From Dreissena polymorpha (taxonomy: Eukaryota > Mollusca > Bivalvia > Myida > Dreissenidae): a DNA stretch of 64,000 bases. Each line of letters begins with the position of its first letter. The first letter of the stretch is position 1. The stretch lies in NCBI RefSeq assembly GCF_020536995.1, contig NC_068357.1, forward strand, positions 60,000,123 to 60,064,122. The letters run 5' to 3'. Positions 1 through 12,600 of this stretch are shown here, in pieces. Made by a program: the position numbers and the translations under genes. Below the pieces are notes generated by a model that did not search any database, was not told where the DNA came from, and saw only the letters and a list, made by a program, of their open reading frames with translations.

Positions 1-848
1 ACATTACTTTGTAAAGTTGATTTGTCGTTCCGACGTCATATTGCTGAGAAGCCGACAAAGCTTTTAAGTTTCCGATTTTTTCTTTGATAACGTGCCGCTT
101 TAAAAAGGCGGGAATTTTGCACACGAGTCTTACTCAGAAGTCAGTAACCATATTTGACTTGGCGGTCGGCAAGAAAAGTTGTGATTTTCGACTAGAAAGA
201 ATTGAAATCCAAACTTTCTTCAAACTTCAAAAGTATTCTTGACAGTAAGTACTGTACATAATTTTAATTTTCAGTTGTCTTAATATGCATTGATGTTTTA
301 ACATGCATTGATTTTTATGTTTTATGCCCCCCCCCCCCTCAGAGTGCATTTGCAGTTGTCCGTCCGTCTATCCAATTGTCCGTGGCATTCCTTCCGGGTG
401 CGTAACTCCTAAACTGCTAAAATATTTAAGCTACAGTCATTTTTTCGAAAGTGTATTTTCCACCAAAATCAGATCGAGCTCCTGTAATCTGTAGATTTGA
501 ACATTTTAAATTTTATGGAGTTTATAGGTCTTTGACCTTCGAACCCTGCCTAGTCGTGACTTCTGGTGAGCGACCTAGGCCCCCAGGGCCCCTTCTTTAT
601 ATCCCTTCCATCCACGTAGCATTGGTTTCTACAGACCGTTTGTCCGTTGACCGCCATAAGTTTGCCCTTGCTACTTTCATTGCGCATATTGCCCGGAAGT
701 TCGGATTGTAAATTTTAGCGGAGCTATCAGACGAGTGATTTTAGCTCAGCTCATGTCGTGAGACATTCGTTTTCGACACGCGGTGTTCAATACAAGCTCT
801 ATTAACTAATGAAGTATAAATGTATAATAACTTATTATATTATTTCAG
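1..848 (+). other. 5' flank of the integrase element: possible leader exon and intron
   Basis: No coding gene is seen. A consensus 5' splice site (GTAAGT) lies at 245-250 and a TTATTTCAG acceptor ends at 848, immediately before the ATG of the integrase region. A noncoding leader exon joined over an intron of about 600 bp is therefore plausible. A C-run near 327-338 and the following 350 bases resemble a dispersed bivalve repeat (repeated GTCCGTC words). The short open frame at 451-711 falls in that repeat-like stretch and is not called a gene. No terminal repeat of the element could be recognised before position 1. Confidence 0.4.
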
Positions 849-3716
849 ATGAAGGAAGCAATTAGGAGAAAAAGGAAGCAATTAGGGTGCTTGCCCAGGT
901 CGAAGTACGACATTATTGTCAGATGTTTAAACGGATCGTTCGATGTCCCTGTGAAGAAACGGACACCTGAAGAGAATAATTGTTTGGCCATGATTAGAAA
1001 ACGTAAGGACTTCGAGCTTGGTGACCGGGGTTCTTTATTGTGTGGCGGAAAGCAAGTCCTTGTGAAAGAAGATCTTCCTAGATTTGTTGAGAAGATGTTC
1101 ATGGAAAACAAAGGATGTGGAGCAAGGGTTATTTACAACAAACTGAAAGTAAATTACACGGGGTTCTCGGAACAAGCTATCCTTGAAATACTGTACAATA
1201 GCAAGTATTACCATGAGAAGTATCCGAGATTTACAAACAAGCCAAAGCCAAAGACAATTACAGAAGAGGAACCAGGCAAAAGATGGCAGATTGACATAAT
1301 TAACATGAAAAATCAAAGTGTTAGCTACAAGGGGTCCACATACAGTTATATTCTACAAGTCGTGGACGTTTATTCTAGGTACGTTATGCCAAAACCCCTG
1401 AAAACGAAGAGTTCGCGTGAAGTTGCAAAGGCATTAGAAGACGTGTTGATGGTTAACCTTGCCCCTGACATCATCCAATGTGACAACGGACTGGAATTTA
1501 AAGGCCCTAGTATGAAACTTTTGTTGAACAAGTACAACATCAAAATGATCAATAGTAGGCCGTATCATCCTCAATCACAGGGCAAGTGTGAAAGGTCAAA
1601 CAGTGTTATAAAGGCCAAGATTCTATTTGCAACAAAAAGTAAACGTGGATTTAACTGGGTCGAAGGGCTTCAAGATTTAGCCTATGCCATAAACACAAGT
1701 TTCAAACGAGTTCTTGGGGGGTCTCACGCCCTTTGAAGCCTACTACGGAAGAAGTCATGTTTTTACCAAAGAACGTCATAGTTCTCGTGAAATAAAGAAA
1801 ACCATACGGCGAGCAAATAAAAAGGCTTACAGGTCGCTGTTGAAAAACGCAACTTCCCCAAGCAAGTACAAAGTAGGAGAGACAGTATTAATTCGCTATC
1901 CCTTTCGAAAATCCAGGGTGCCAACCAAAAGATATGTTATCGAAGGCAAGGTAGAAAAAGTAAAACGAAATGGTGTTTATATCGTGTCATTTCAAGTACC
2001 GAACAAACCCGAACTTGGATTCGTAAGCAAATCGGTTGGGGTCGAAAACATGACTAGCCTAACTGTTGCTTTAGAGAAACAACGAAAAATTAAAAAACAT
2101 TCATTAAAACAGAACCGCTCAGAGAAACAAAATCACAGAACTAAGTACTATCATGTTTTAACACACCATGAAAATCTGCAGTTGTTGGATGGGGTGAATA
2201 TTGCCATGGACCCAAATCCGGATGGAAATTGTCAATTTGCTGCTATATCGCATCAACTTGGTAAATTGGTATATACAAAGACGTAGATGCTTTACGTAAG
2301 GAAGCAGTCCATCACATTGTAGAAAACAGATATTTCTATGAAACTTTTGTCTATGATGAAACATTTGATGAATACGTTAAGAATATGTCTAAGAATGGGA
2401 CATACGGCGACAACCTCACGCTCATTGCACTTATGAGAGAATATAATTTGCAGTGCCTGGTAGTTTCTACCCGAGGACTAGAACACTCATCAATTGTGTC
2501 AGCAGATGGAAAGTTCGATGGTGATGTTGGAACAATTGCATTGGGGTATTTCCCAGAAGGATTTGGCATGCATTACGTTAGTATCCGTATCAATCAACGC
2601 GTGTACAAGGACATAATATCACGCTTAGAACAGTCGTATGACAACGGTGACTCTGGCGACAGCGCTGCGTCTGGCGACAACGCTGCGTCAGGCGACAACG
2701 CTGCGTCTGGCGACAACGGTGACTCTGGCGACAACGGTGACTCCGGCGACACCGCTGCGTCTGGCGACAACACTGCATCTGGCGACAACGCTGCGTCTGG
2801 CGACAACGGTGACTCTTGCGACAACGGTGACTCCGGCGACAACGGTGACTCCAGCGACAACGGTGACTCTGGCGACAACGGTGATTCCGGCGACACCGCT
2901 GCGTCTGGCGACAACACTGCATCTGGCGACAACGCTGCGTCTGGCGACAACGGTGACTCTTGCGACAACGGTGACTCCGGCGACAACGGTGACTCCAGCG
3001 ACAACGGTGACTCCGGCGACAACGGTGACTCCGGCGACAACGCTGCGTCTGGCGACAACGGTGACTCCGGCGACAACGCTGCGTCTGGCGACAACACTGC
3101 ATCTGGCGACAACGCTGCGTCTGGCGACAACGGTGACTCTTGCGACAACGGTGACTCCGGCGACAACGGTGACTCCAGCGACAACGGTGACTCCGGCGAC
3201 AACGGTGACTCCGGCGACAACGCTGCGTCTGGCGACAACGGTGACTCCGGCGACAACGGTGACTCTGGCGACAACGGTGACGTCTCTGTGTGTTCAGCCC
3301 TGAAAGAGCTTCAAGATATGATAAACAATAGGAGGGCACAGAAGCGAACGACTTTTCCATTTCTGATGTTACCACTTCACATTCAAGTTGAAATTTTTAA
3401 GTTCTGCATACAATCAAACCCGTCAATCCAGTTTGTGTTGGCGAAGGTCGGCAAACCCTTTAGAGATTTAATAAGGTCAATGAGTTTGCAAACACCTAGA
3501 ATTTACATTCGGCCGGATATTGGACTAGATACTAGTAACAGAAATCCTGTTAGCGTTCGTTTCCTATTAACAAGAGCGGGCAGAAACAGCGGTCTTATTT
3601 CGGCAATAAAAGAAATCATCAAGGGGCCAAAATGGGCAAACGCATGGCTGCGTTTGCGTGTTAGTGGAATCGGTTGGTATGATATCATAGATGTCATGTA
3701 CAGACATTACAGGTGA
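849..3716 (+). mobile_element. Broken Ginger-like element: integrase + OTU protease + F-box-like tail
   Basis: A retroviral-type integrase core lies at about 849-1740. The three catalytic acids are visible in contexts WQIDIIN, CDNGLEF and GKCERSN. An OTU-family cysteine protease domain follows at about 2190-2590, with the DGNCQFAA active-site motif and a late HYVSI histidine. Next come an 18-bp Gly-Asp-Asn-rich repeat and a C-terminal segment with an F-box-like stretch (LPLHIQVEIFKF) ending at 3716. Ginger DNA transposons are known to pair a Gypsy-like integrase with OTU or Ulp1 domains, which is why I prefer that name over an LTR remnant. No reverse transcriptase or capsid is visible. The coding region is not one open frame and looks broken in about two places, so this is probably a relic. 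A leader exon and intron may precede it. The ends were not found. Confidence 0.7.
2638..3285 (+). repeat. 18-bp minisatellite encoding Ser-Gly-Asp-Asn hexapeptides
   Basis: About 36 copies of an 18-bp unit run in frame through the element's last open segment. Each unit gives a hexapeptide such as SGDNGD, SGDNAA or SGDNTA, with occasional SCDNGD and SSDNGD. Higher-order blocks of several units are themselves repeated. Because the unit is a multiple of three and lacks stops, several other frames on both strands are also open here. Those frames are by-products of the repeat, not genes. Confidence 0.95.
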
Positions 3717-4049
3717 AATATACATGTATATCGGTGTTTGGAAACCTGTTATGTTATTTTTGTGATTGATGATTATGTTCTTCTACCGGAAATTTGTTGT
3801 CATTTGCTCATTTACTGGTAACTTTTTACGAAGCACATTTGGGATATTTTGGCTGCTACTAAAATGAATGTATATATGTATATTATGTCTTGTCAAAATG
3901 CTACAGTTGGATTAAAATTTAAATGCTGTTCTATGTTCTTCAATATTACTTTGAAAAATCCTGTCAGTATACCAATAATGAAAAAAGTACAAGTTTGTTG
4001 AATCTCTTGAATGAAACAAATTATAAAATACAAAATGTAAAATGAATAT
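3717..4049. other. AT-rich 3' flank of the integrase element
   Basis: No gene, RNA or repeat structure is recognised here. It is AT-rich and could be the 3' untranslated part of the element. Confidence 0.4.
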
Positions 4050-4692
4050 GTGATGATGATGATGACAAAACATTTGTGATGATGATGATGGTAAAAAAAT
4101 TGTGATGATGATGGTGGTGGTGATGATGATGACAGTGGTTATGATGATTGGGGTTTGATGATTGTGGTGATGATGATGATGATAATGATGATGATGATGA
4201 TGATAACAAACGTTTTGGGATGATGATGACAGCGATGTTTATCGGACGATGATGATGGTTATAATGATGATGATAAGTTTTTAGATGATGATGACGGCGA
4301 TGTTTATCGGCCGACGATGATGATAATGATGATGATGATAACAAAATATTTGTGATGATGATGATGGCGATGTTTATTGGCCGATGATGATGATGATATT
4401 CTCATCGTCGTCATCATCATCACAACATCCTCATTATCGACCGAAAACATCGCTGTCATTATCATCACAAAAAAAACTTTTGTGATCACCATTACGATCA
4501 TGATAATGGATATGATGATGTTGGTTTTGATGGTGATGATGATGGTGGTGTTGGTAAAGATAACAACGATGATGATCATTGGGGTGTTGATAATTGATGT
4601 GATGATGATGATGATGATGATGATGAGATAACGATGATGATAATGATGATGATGAGATAACGATGATGATGATGATGATGATTACGATGATG
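4050..4692. repeat. GAT trinucleotide microsatellite
   Basis: About 640 bases are dominated by GAT/ATC triplets with short interruptions. A roughly 85-base motif containing GCGATGTTTATCGGCC recurs several times inside it, so it is a microsatellite with some higher-order structure. Long His-, Ile- or Asp-rich open frames on both strands are artefacts of the triplet repeat. Confidence 0.95.
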
Positions 4693-4696
4693 AGTG

Positions 4697-4885
4697 TGTA
4701 TCATATTCGGAACGAATGTGGTACATTTTTCATCCGAATATGGTACAAGTTTGTACCATATTCGGTCAGGCATTTTACCCCAAAACTGCAGATACGTATA
4801 TGGTACAATTAGACAGTTGTACCATATTCGGCCGAATATGGTACAAACTTGTACATATTCGTTTTTGTACCAAATACGGTCCGAC
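4697..4885. repeat. Cluster of alternating inverted GTACCATATTCGG motifs
   Basis: The motif TTGTACCATATTCGG occurs repeatedly in alternating orientation. 4734-4765 is a 15-bp inverted repeat around a 2-base centre. 4817-4846 is a 30-bp perfect palindrome without spacer. Diverged copies flank both at about 4700 and 4850-4880. Confidence 0.85.
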
Positions 4886-5482
4886 AGGCTCCATTATGCA
4901 CGCTGCTGTCTACTTCTTTTAGTGAATTAAAAGTTAAAAAATAAATTGAAATAAAATATGAACGACGTCCAAGCAATATCATTTATTCATAAGAAAAATA
5001 TAAAGAATTACTACTTAATATGTATGATACTGAAAAATAACAATATTTCACGCATTTAAATACACAAAAGTGTTTACATAATAACGAGTAAATAGCAGGT
5101 TCGTCGGTAAACAAACGGATATATGGATATATATATATATATACATATAATAACTAGATGTATTGAAAAACTGATATAAATGGCCGTCAGTTCAAACTGA
5201 TTTTATTTTTAAAGTGCCAAAAAGTAAAGCTCGCCAATATTAACTGAGTACTAACCTGTTTATGAATGTATTAATTCACCGTTATGGTGAATAAATTTGT
5301 GTTGATACTGTAAACGTTTTGAATCGATGGAGGCGTAAATCACCTTGAATAATGTCATGGTCTTATTAAAACCGTTCAAAACGGGTAGGAGTAAATCTCA
5401 AAGTAAATATAAGAAATTATCCAAGCGTGCAATATATAATTAAAGTAGTTCACGGGTGCCTGTTAAAATTGTTCGATCTATA
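4886..5482. other. AT-rich intergenic DNA
   Basis: No gene or repeat family is recognised. A short (AT)n tract lies near 5125-5150. Confidence 0.5.
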
Positions 5483-6145
5483 CCATCCCCGAAAACTCGA
5501 TCTAATGTGAAAAGTTCGACCTGCTTGGACAAGTTTCAAAAGTACAAATAAGCTGGTAATGAACTAAGCTTCAGAACGGATATAATTAATAAACCTCAAA
5601 GTTTAATTAAAATGATCTAAAATGCATCAGAGTGGGCATTAATCAACTGTAATAGTGAGCTTTTAAGTTTATAAATGAACTGCACTCCTGTCATATCTTG
5701 ACATCTTTGGCACTGCACCGGGTCAAATCATTTTTTTCATCAACATGTTGAATGTAAAGTCGAATTACTCCACTAGAACGAATTGTTTTAAGACACTCTG
5801 GCGGATATGTTACTCGGGGGACATTGGTTGATATCATTTTCGGTTCAAAAACTTTTTCACTGGCATACATTTAAAGAAATTTGTAAATAAAGTGCTAAAT
5901 AGGGGACAGATACCTGCACCATCGACTTTAAATAGCCATATTTCAATAAATTGTAAATAATAATAACCAGGATTTTTCTAGCTTAAATGATAATACCTCC
6001 TGTGTATATATCAAAAGATATTTTAATTCAAAAATGACTTAACAATTATAGAACTGGATTTACTTACCCTACAGAAATTCAGTCAAATTTATCGGAAACT
6101 CCCAAGCAGGTCGAACCAGATCGGGTTTCCGGGGGTGTATACGGA
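5483..6145. repeat. Candidate inverted-repeat element of about 660 bp
   Basis: GTTCGACCTGCTTGG at 5514-5528 is the exact reverse complement of 6102-6116. The flanking bases (GATCT, CCCCGGAAA-like words) also match imperfectly out to about 5483 and 6145. This may be a short nonautonomous transposon with subterminal inverted repeats. No target-site duplication could be fixed, and no coding sequence is seen inside. Confidence 0.4.
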
Positions 6146-6462
6146 TACCACGCGATGGACAAAAGGACATACACACTTTAAAAACACGACCGCGATTGGT
6201 TACAAAAAACGGAACTTCCACACTAGGTTAGTGTTGTTGATGTTGCTGTTTCTATCTGCACACGTAAAAATTCATATATGTTTTTATCTTAATTGTCAAA
6301 AAGCAATCAACATGTTTGCTCTACATATGTGCAACGCAAATCGCAATTAATCGCACACGCGTGTAAACTAAGTGTAGATTTCTACCAAGTACAGGTCATT
6401 TCTTTGTAGTCGTTGCATATTTACATACACGATTGATGATGCCATCATCATCAAGACTTCTT

Positions 6463-6669
6463 TCACCAATCTAACTTAAACTCTGATAGCGCTGATGTTG
6501 TCGTCACCGATGGTGACGTCGTCGATGTTGTCGTTGCCGGTCTTGACGTCACCGATGTTTTTGTTATCGATCTTGACATTGAGTCGTATGGCACGAATTT
6601 CAACGCTCCATCGACATCCCGTTGAACCGACGGTGTGTACGCGACGTCAGTGGCGATAACGATGGTATC
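6463..6669 (-). CDS. LBP/BPI: LBP/BPI last exon and stop
   Basis: The acceptor CTACAG lies just above 6669 and the exon starts in phase 0. It encodes TIVIATDVAYTPS, the usual end of the family, followed by about 50 extra residues rich in Thr and Ser, to a stop at 6463-6465. The tail is longer than in vertebrate BPI, which ends close to the matching DVVY motif. Confidence 0.88.
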   Translation of the reverse strand, partial: DTIVIATDVAYTPSVQRDVDGALKFVPYDSMSRSITKTSVTSRPATTTSTTSPSVTTTSALSEFKLDW

Positions 6670-9600
6670 CTGTAGATGATACATTGTTTGCGTGTTTGAA
6701 ATTATATGGCGCTATTACTGAAATACTGCAATGTATAAATAACAATAAATATGATAAATGGATTATGTGAGATTAAATGTTTAAGTTAAAAGGTACAAGC
6801 AATGTATTTGTTCGTAGTAAGCGAAACAAAAATATGTTGAATGAATCAGACAATTCCTTTAAAACTTCAATTTGACTACTGGTTTAAATCAGTTATTTTA
6901 CTATTTGTTGAATTATCAGAAGCAAATGTGATTTATTAATCAATTAACCATGTCGAAACATATGTATTGTATTGCAAATTAGTTTACAATTGTATGCTTT
7001 GACTTGTTCTCTTTTAATGCGTGTTTATTATTTTTCATATAAGTTCAAACAACACACCACATAATATGTAGTGTTTAAACATAAAAAACAATATGATGTT
7101 AACCGACTTTATACAACGACGTTAAAATCACTTACATTGAACATATGTTTTGACTGTTTTTCAAACACACCATCCGCGTTAAGTTGAGTCAATAAACCTG
7201 CATTTTCGTTGACGAAGTTTTATCCTCGTAATCGTCAGGTCAAAGCACTGTTCGTCATGATTATGTGACGAAATTATAAATCAGCCGATCACTTACGTTT
7301 AAGCATATTCAATATTGTAACATTAATGTGCACACTCATCATACCTTAGCAAGCACGACGGATGCATTTTTCAATGAAACCTCTTTTCCAATTGGAAGAG
7401 GTATCCCCTTTGAAGCGTAGTCTGCAAGAATAATAATCATCTTCATCCTCATCCTCATCCTCCTCCTCCTCCTCCTCCTCCTCATCATCATCATCATTGT
7501 CATCATTACCATCACTATCATAATAATAATAATAATAATAATAATAATTATAATAATAATAATCATCATCATCGTCGTCGGCGTCGTCGTCGTTGTCGTG
7601 TAAGATATTCTTGCTTAGCTTCATGCAATGCGTATGCTTTTTCAAGAAATCAAAAGATTGCTCATTCGCCATTTTCTTCCTGTAACGTACATTATTTTAC
7701 TTTCTTATTGTTGTATGTTATTTAATGAATTTTTAATAAAAGTGCAACGTGATCAACAAAAACGTTCAATATTACCGTTCAATTTGGGTATCAGGAACAC
7801 GTCGAGAGCATATTTGATCAGAAAGTCGATGAATTTATCCTGAAAATACATCGATATACTGATCATTTATTGCCTCTTTGTGTTTGACATACATTTGAGA
7901 ATACGGATGAAACTGTGCGCGTGTTATTTTGATTCACGATGCCTATTTCTTTCTTGTAGCAATAGGTGACCATTTGGTCGTATAATTTATATGCAAAAAG
8001 CGACATTTTTGAATAATGATGCGTTTAGAAAAGTGTTTTTTTCATATCAGACACGTATAACGAAAGCAAATATGTCGAGTATGATACTTTGAGATTTTTA
8101 ATAAGTCTAGAAATTAAATGTCTAAAGGCGATGTTTGTAGTGTATGGTGACAATGGCTTTACATAAGGACGACGTATTTCTGTGTGTTGGCAATTATTTA
8201 ACGTCTTTATCGTATTAATTTTGGCGATGACAAATGATAAACTATTGGTCACATGATTTGTTGTGAAGACCAAGAGTTTTACATTTGGTCGTATTGTTGA
8301 TATGTTATCATTCGGACATTGGAAGTATTATTTTAAGATAAAGAAGGGTTATTTACTCATATTAAAGTTCTTAAATACCGTATTTTTTTTTTAAATGATA
8401 AGTTTATATTGATTAAATTATCACGACTGGTATATTACTTATAGTACATTTAAGATGAATAGAGTTAAGCTTTTGGTCGTTTAATTTTTTGTACTATGAC
8501 AATATAGTAATGTTTGGTAATATAAGGTTAAGGTATAACTTTGTTAACATTTGCTCATATAATTAAGGAATGTGATGACAGTTAGTTAATATTGGTTATT
8601 TTTCCTTTTTTTTTGATGACAATGGATGAACATTTGGCTGTTTGATGTCTTTGTTTCGACAATGGGTTTACATTTGGCCAATTACTTTAATTGTGTCGAC
8701 AATCGGTTAAACATTGATATTTGTATTTTTAATGTCTACAAAGGGTAAATATGCGATTGTAATATTTGTTTGTGATAACATTTGGTAATCATTTCGCCGT
8801 CATATGACTATGTACTGATAATAAATACACACGCTGCCGTTATATTTCTTTTAAATGAAAATATACAAACATTTCATTATACTATACTTTTTGATGAATA
8901 TGTTTGTCTCTTTCTATGTATCTAACAAATGATTTACATTCTGTGTTATTGTTTCTTGCGACGGCAAATCAGAAAACACAATATTTGTTTGTGATAACAT
9001 TTAATAATCATTACGCCGCCTAAGGCAAGCGGTTCAACGCATAATCCCAAGACACTAGGTTTCTCATGAGAACCTAGGTTCTCAGAATGAGAACCTAGGT
9101 TCTAATGAGAACTATGGTTCCCAAATGAAATCTTGGGTTCTCATGAAAACCTAGGTTATCAGAGAGAACGACGCGAAAAGCTGTCGAGAACCTAGGTTCT
9201 TGTGAAAACCTTGGATATCAAACGAGAACTTAAATTCTAAAAATGAGAACTTAGGTTCTCATGAAAAAGTAGGTTCTCATGAAAACCTAAGTTCTATGTG
9301 TCTATGAGAACCTAGGTTTTCATGAAAAACCTAGTTTCTCATGAGAACCTAGGTTCTCTAGCGTAAACAAAGGTTTTCAAATGAGAACCTAGGGTCTCAT
9401 GAGAACCTAGGTTCTCGTGAAAAAAAAACGGTTTCTTGGGATTTCATACACCTAGGTTCTCATGACAAACCTGGTTTCTTGGGATTTCATAAACCTAGTT
9501 TCTCATGAGAACCTACGTTCTCATGAAAACCTAAGTTCTCATGAGAACCTAGGTTTTCATGAAAAACCTGGTTTCTTGGGATTTCATAAACCTAGTTTCT

Positions 9601-12600
9601 CATGAGAACCTAGGTTCTCATGAAAACCGAGGTTTCTCATGAGAAACCTAGTTTCTTGGGATAATGCGTCGAAACGCTTGCTATAATTAACCTGCAGTTG
9701 TCTCCCATTGCTTGGTACACGCTGGCGGCATATGTGTAGAATGATAAGAAATAGGCGTGAAACAGTGAATGTTGCTCCCCAAGAACATTTTTTAACAATG
9801 TTAAGACAATTATAAGTAATATTCAACGAAACTTGTAGGAAACTTCTTGAGGAATGAAATTAGTACAGTAATCGGTCGACATTGGTCTGAACACGTTAAT
9901 AAAAAATTCAACTGTTTATGAAATACTTCTTTTATTGTCAATATTTTGAGACTAAAAATTGAAACAAATTCATACCAATCGTTACATTATTCATCGTTAC
10001 AGCAATAAACGAGTTTCAGATATTCAGTTGCCTTGTTCGGGCCTCAAACGACTGTACGGTACAGTTTTCTATTTAAAGTATGTCTGTGATATAGTAAGCA
10101 ATAATTATAGTATAAATAGAAGTTTTATCTCTATTGATAATGTGTAATAATGTCTTATTCAATCGTAAGATATCGGCCCACACTGCAAACGTATGCACTA
10201 AAGACTTTGCAAACATATTTCAATAACTTGAGATATCTGCAGAAATAAAGTCCTTAACGGCGTGTTTTCATTTTGTCCAGCCCGTGTGTAATCATATGTG
10301 AACCCCATTGATCCTGCGCCCTGAATAATATATATGTGTCCCGTATTCCAAACGAGCAAGTTTACGCCGTCCGACGCGTAATTCTGGAAACCTAGGTTCT
10401 CATGAGAACCTAACCTATGGTTCCAGAATGAAAACCACGGATTAAGTATTAAAGACGCGTAATTCTGACAACCTAGGTTCTCCTGAGAACCTATGGTTCC
10501 CAAATGAAAACCACGGATATGGCAAGCAGTTCGACGCATAATCCCAAGAAACTAAGTTTTTCATGAGAACCAATGTTCTCATTCTGAGAACCTTGGTTCT
10601 CATGAAAACCTAGGTTCTCATTTGAAAACTTGGGTTCTTGAAGCCATGTGCAATCTTCAAGAGAGAACCTAGGTTCTCATTCTGAGAACCTAGGTTTTCA
10701 TGAGAAACCTAGTTTCTTGGGATTATGCGTCGAACCGCTTGCCATACGCCGCCACATGGCATGACACTATATAAACATTTGATGGTACTATTATTTGTAA
10801 TGACTTTGTTTGTCTCATTATATGTATCTAACAAATGATTAACATGCTGTTTTATTGTTTCTTACGACAGCAAATAATAAAAAAGATTCTTACATCAACA
10901 GGGCCAACTTCCGAACGAACAGTTTTAAGATTCCAGCTGAAAATAGAAAGAAAGCGTATGTAAAATGTTTATCAAAATAGCATTATGATGACATAGCGAG
11001 AGTCATTAGTTGTTTGGAATAAAACGTATGCACCGATCAAGGGGAACGGAATGTATTGAGCAAAATAGTACAACTAAACTTACTTCAAATAAGTGATCCT
11101 GGCATGTATGACCGAGCCGTTCATCAAAACGTCTGATCGAAAGGTCATATTCTGAAAAATCATTACAGGTCTAAACGCTTACTGTTTCAAATATGTTAAT
11201 TTTATATTTATTAAATTAACTTTTTTTTCATTTTTTTTACAAAATCAAAATTAAAGCTCACTTTTCATTTTACGATTAATATATTGCAATACAGAATATG
11301 CATAGAAAACAGTTAATAACATACATACCGCACTGAATGAGACGAGAAACACTTCCCCTTTGTTCGTACCCGGCTTATGCACGTTGAGATCGATTGCTCC
11401 TGAGGTATTTACACCAACACCGGCGGAAGTGACGTCCATGACAGGAGCGACACCATTGAACAAGCGCAGATCTACAATACTGTTTGGATACTTTTGACCG
11501 ATCTGGAAATAATCAACAATGGGGGGGGAGAATAAATGGATGTTTTTGTTGAAAATTAATAGTTTGCATGATACTTTAATTTTATTTGTAAAGGAATTAA
11601 GCGCACAGCACAAATATGGGTTAATTGGCATCTATATTTACCAGATATAAAGTATTTATATTTCATTTCCGCATATAACGAACTATGCGTAGATCATTTT
11701 AGACAAAACATGTATCGCAGGTTATGAAAATGAAGTTCACAAAACCAACTTACCCCTTTAGTAGTTATTTTTGCTTGCATCTTACTACAAGGTATACAGT
11801 ATATGTTTATATTAAAATTAAGAAGTGATACCTATCCTTGTGCACTTACCGCAGGGATGAGGCCACCGATACATGTTGGTATGACGCCTGCACAGGTCGT
11901 GTTGAGGACACCCCGAGCACTAGCGGGCAGCTAACAGTAGAAACAAAAAACAACGTTTTTTATGACGTTAAACATAAAATTCAACATAAAATTTAAGCGA
12001 CCTTTTTACGTGTTGTTTTTTAAATTGACAAAATTAAAAAAAACACACTCAGATTTACAAATTTTCGATGGTGTTTTGATATTTGCGAAGAAACATTATT
12101 ACCGGACATTTACCACGCTCTAAAATATCCGTTATATTCATCGTTGTACGATTAACCTTTTTTAATTTGAAGTTCGTCATTTAATTCTTTAAAATGAGGT
12201 ATGTTAACATCGGTACCAAATAGATCAAGTATAGTACAAGAAATCAATTAAACACAAAATATTTCGCAATTGGGTTTATACACGACGTCAGGCATTTATT
12301 TCTTTTATCAGCAATCCACATAGTGTAAAAAACACACAAAAACAATAGTAGCAATCCAAATTATTAAATCGTTCCTCGTTTATAAATTTGTCAATTTCTA
12401 CTGATGTGCTGTGTGGCGGAAGGCCCACTTCCTGCGGCCGTGGTCCTTTTTGGCATAGTTTCCACGAACACACTTCCCGCTTGTCACGGGGGATAGACAT
12501 TATGTACTTAAATTTACCGCCGTTCTCGGGGGAACCTGTATAATACAATTGATCCCAGCCTTGACATTATTATGACCAACCTTTTAGATAATCAATTGCG

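Noticed and set aside
2590-3375. Long minus-strand and alternate-frame open readings over the Gly-Asp-Asn repeat
   Set aside because: They are stop-free only because the 18-bp unit lacks stops in those frames; the Arg-Cys or Pro-Glu-Ser repeats have no domain.
4021-4773. His-, Ile- and Met-rich open frames on both strands
   Set aside because: They are translations of the GAT microsatellite.
7339-7672. Acidic and Arg-rich open frames
   Set aside because: They are triplet repeat translations between two LBP/BPI exons.
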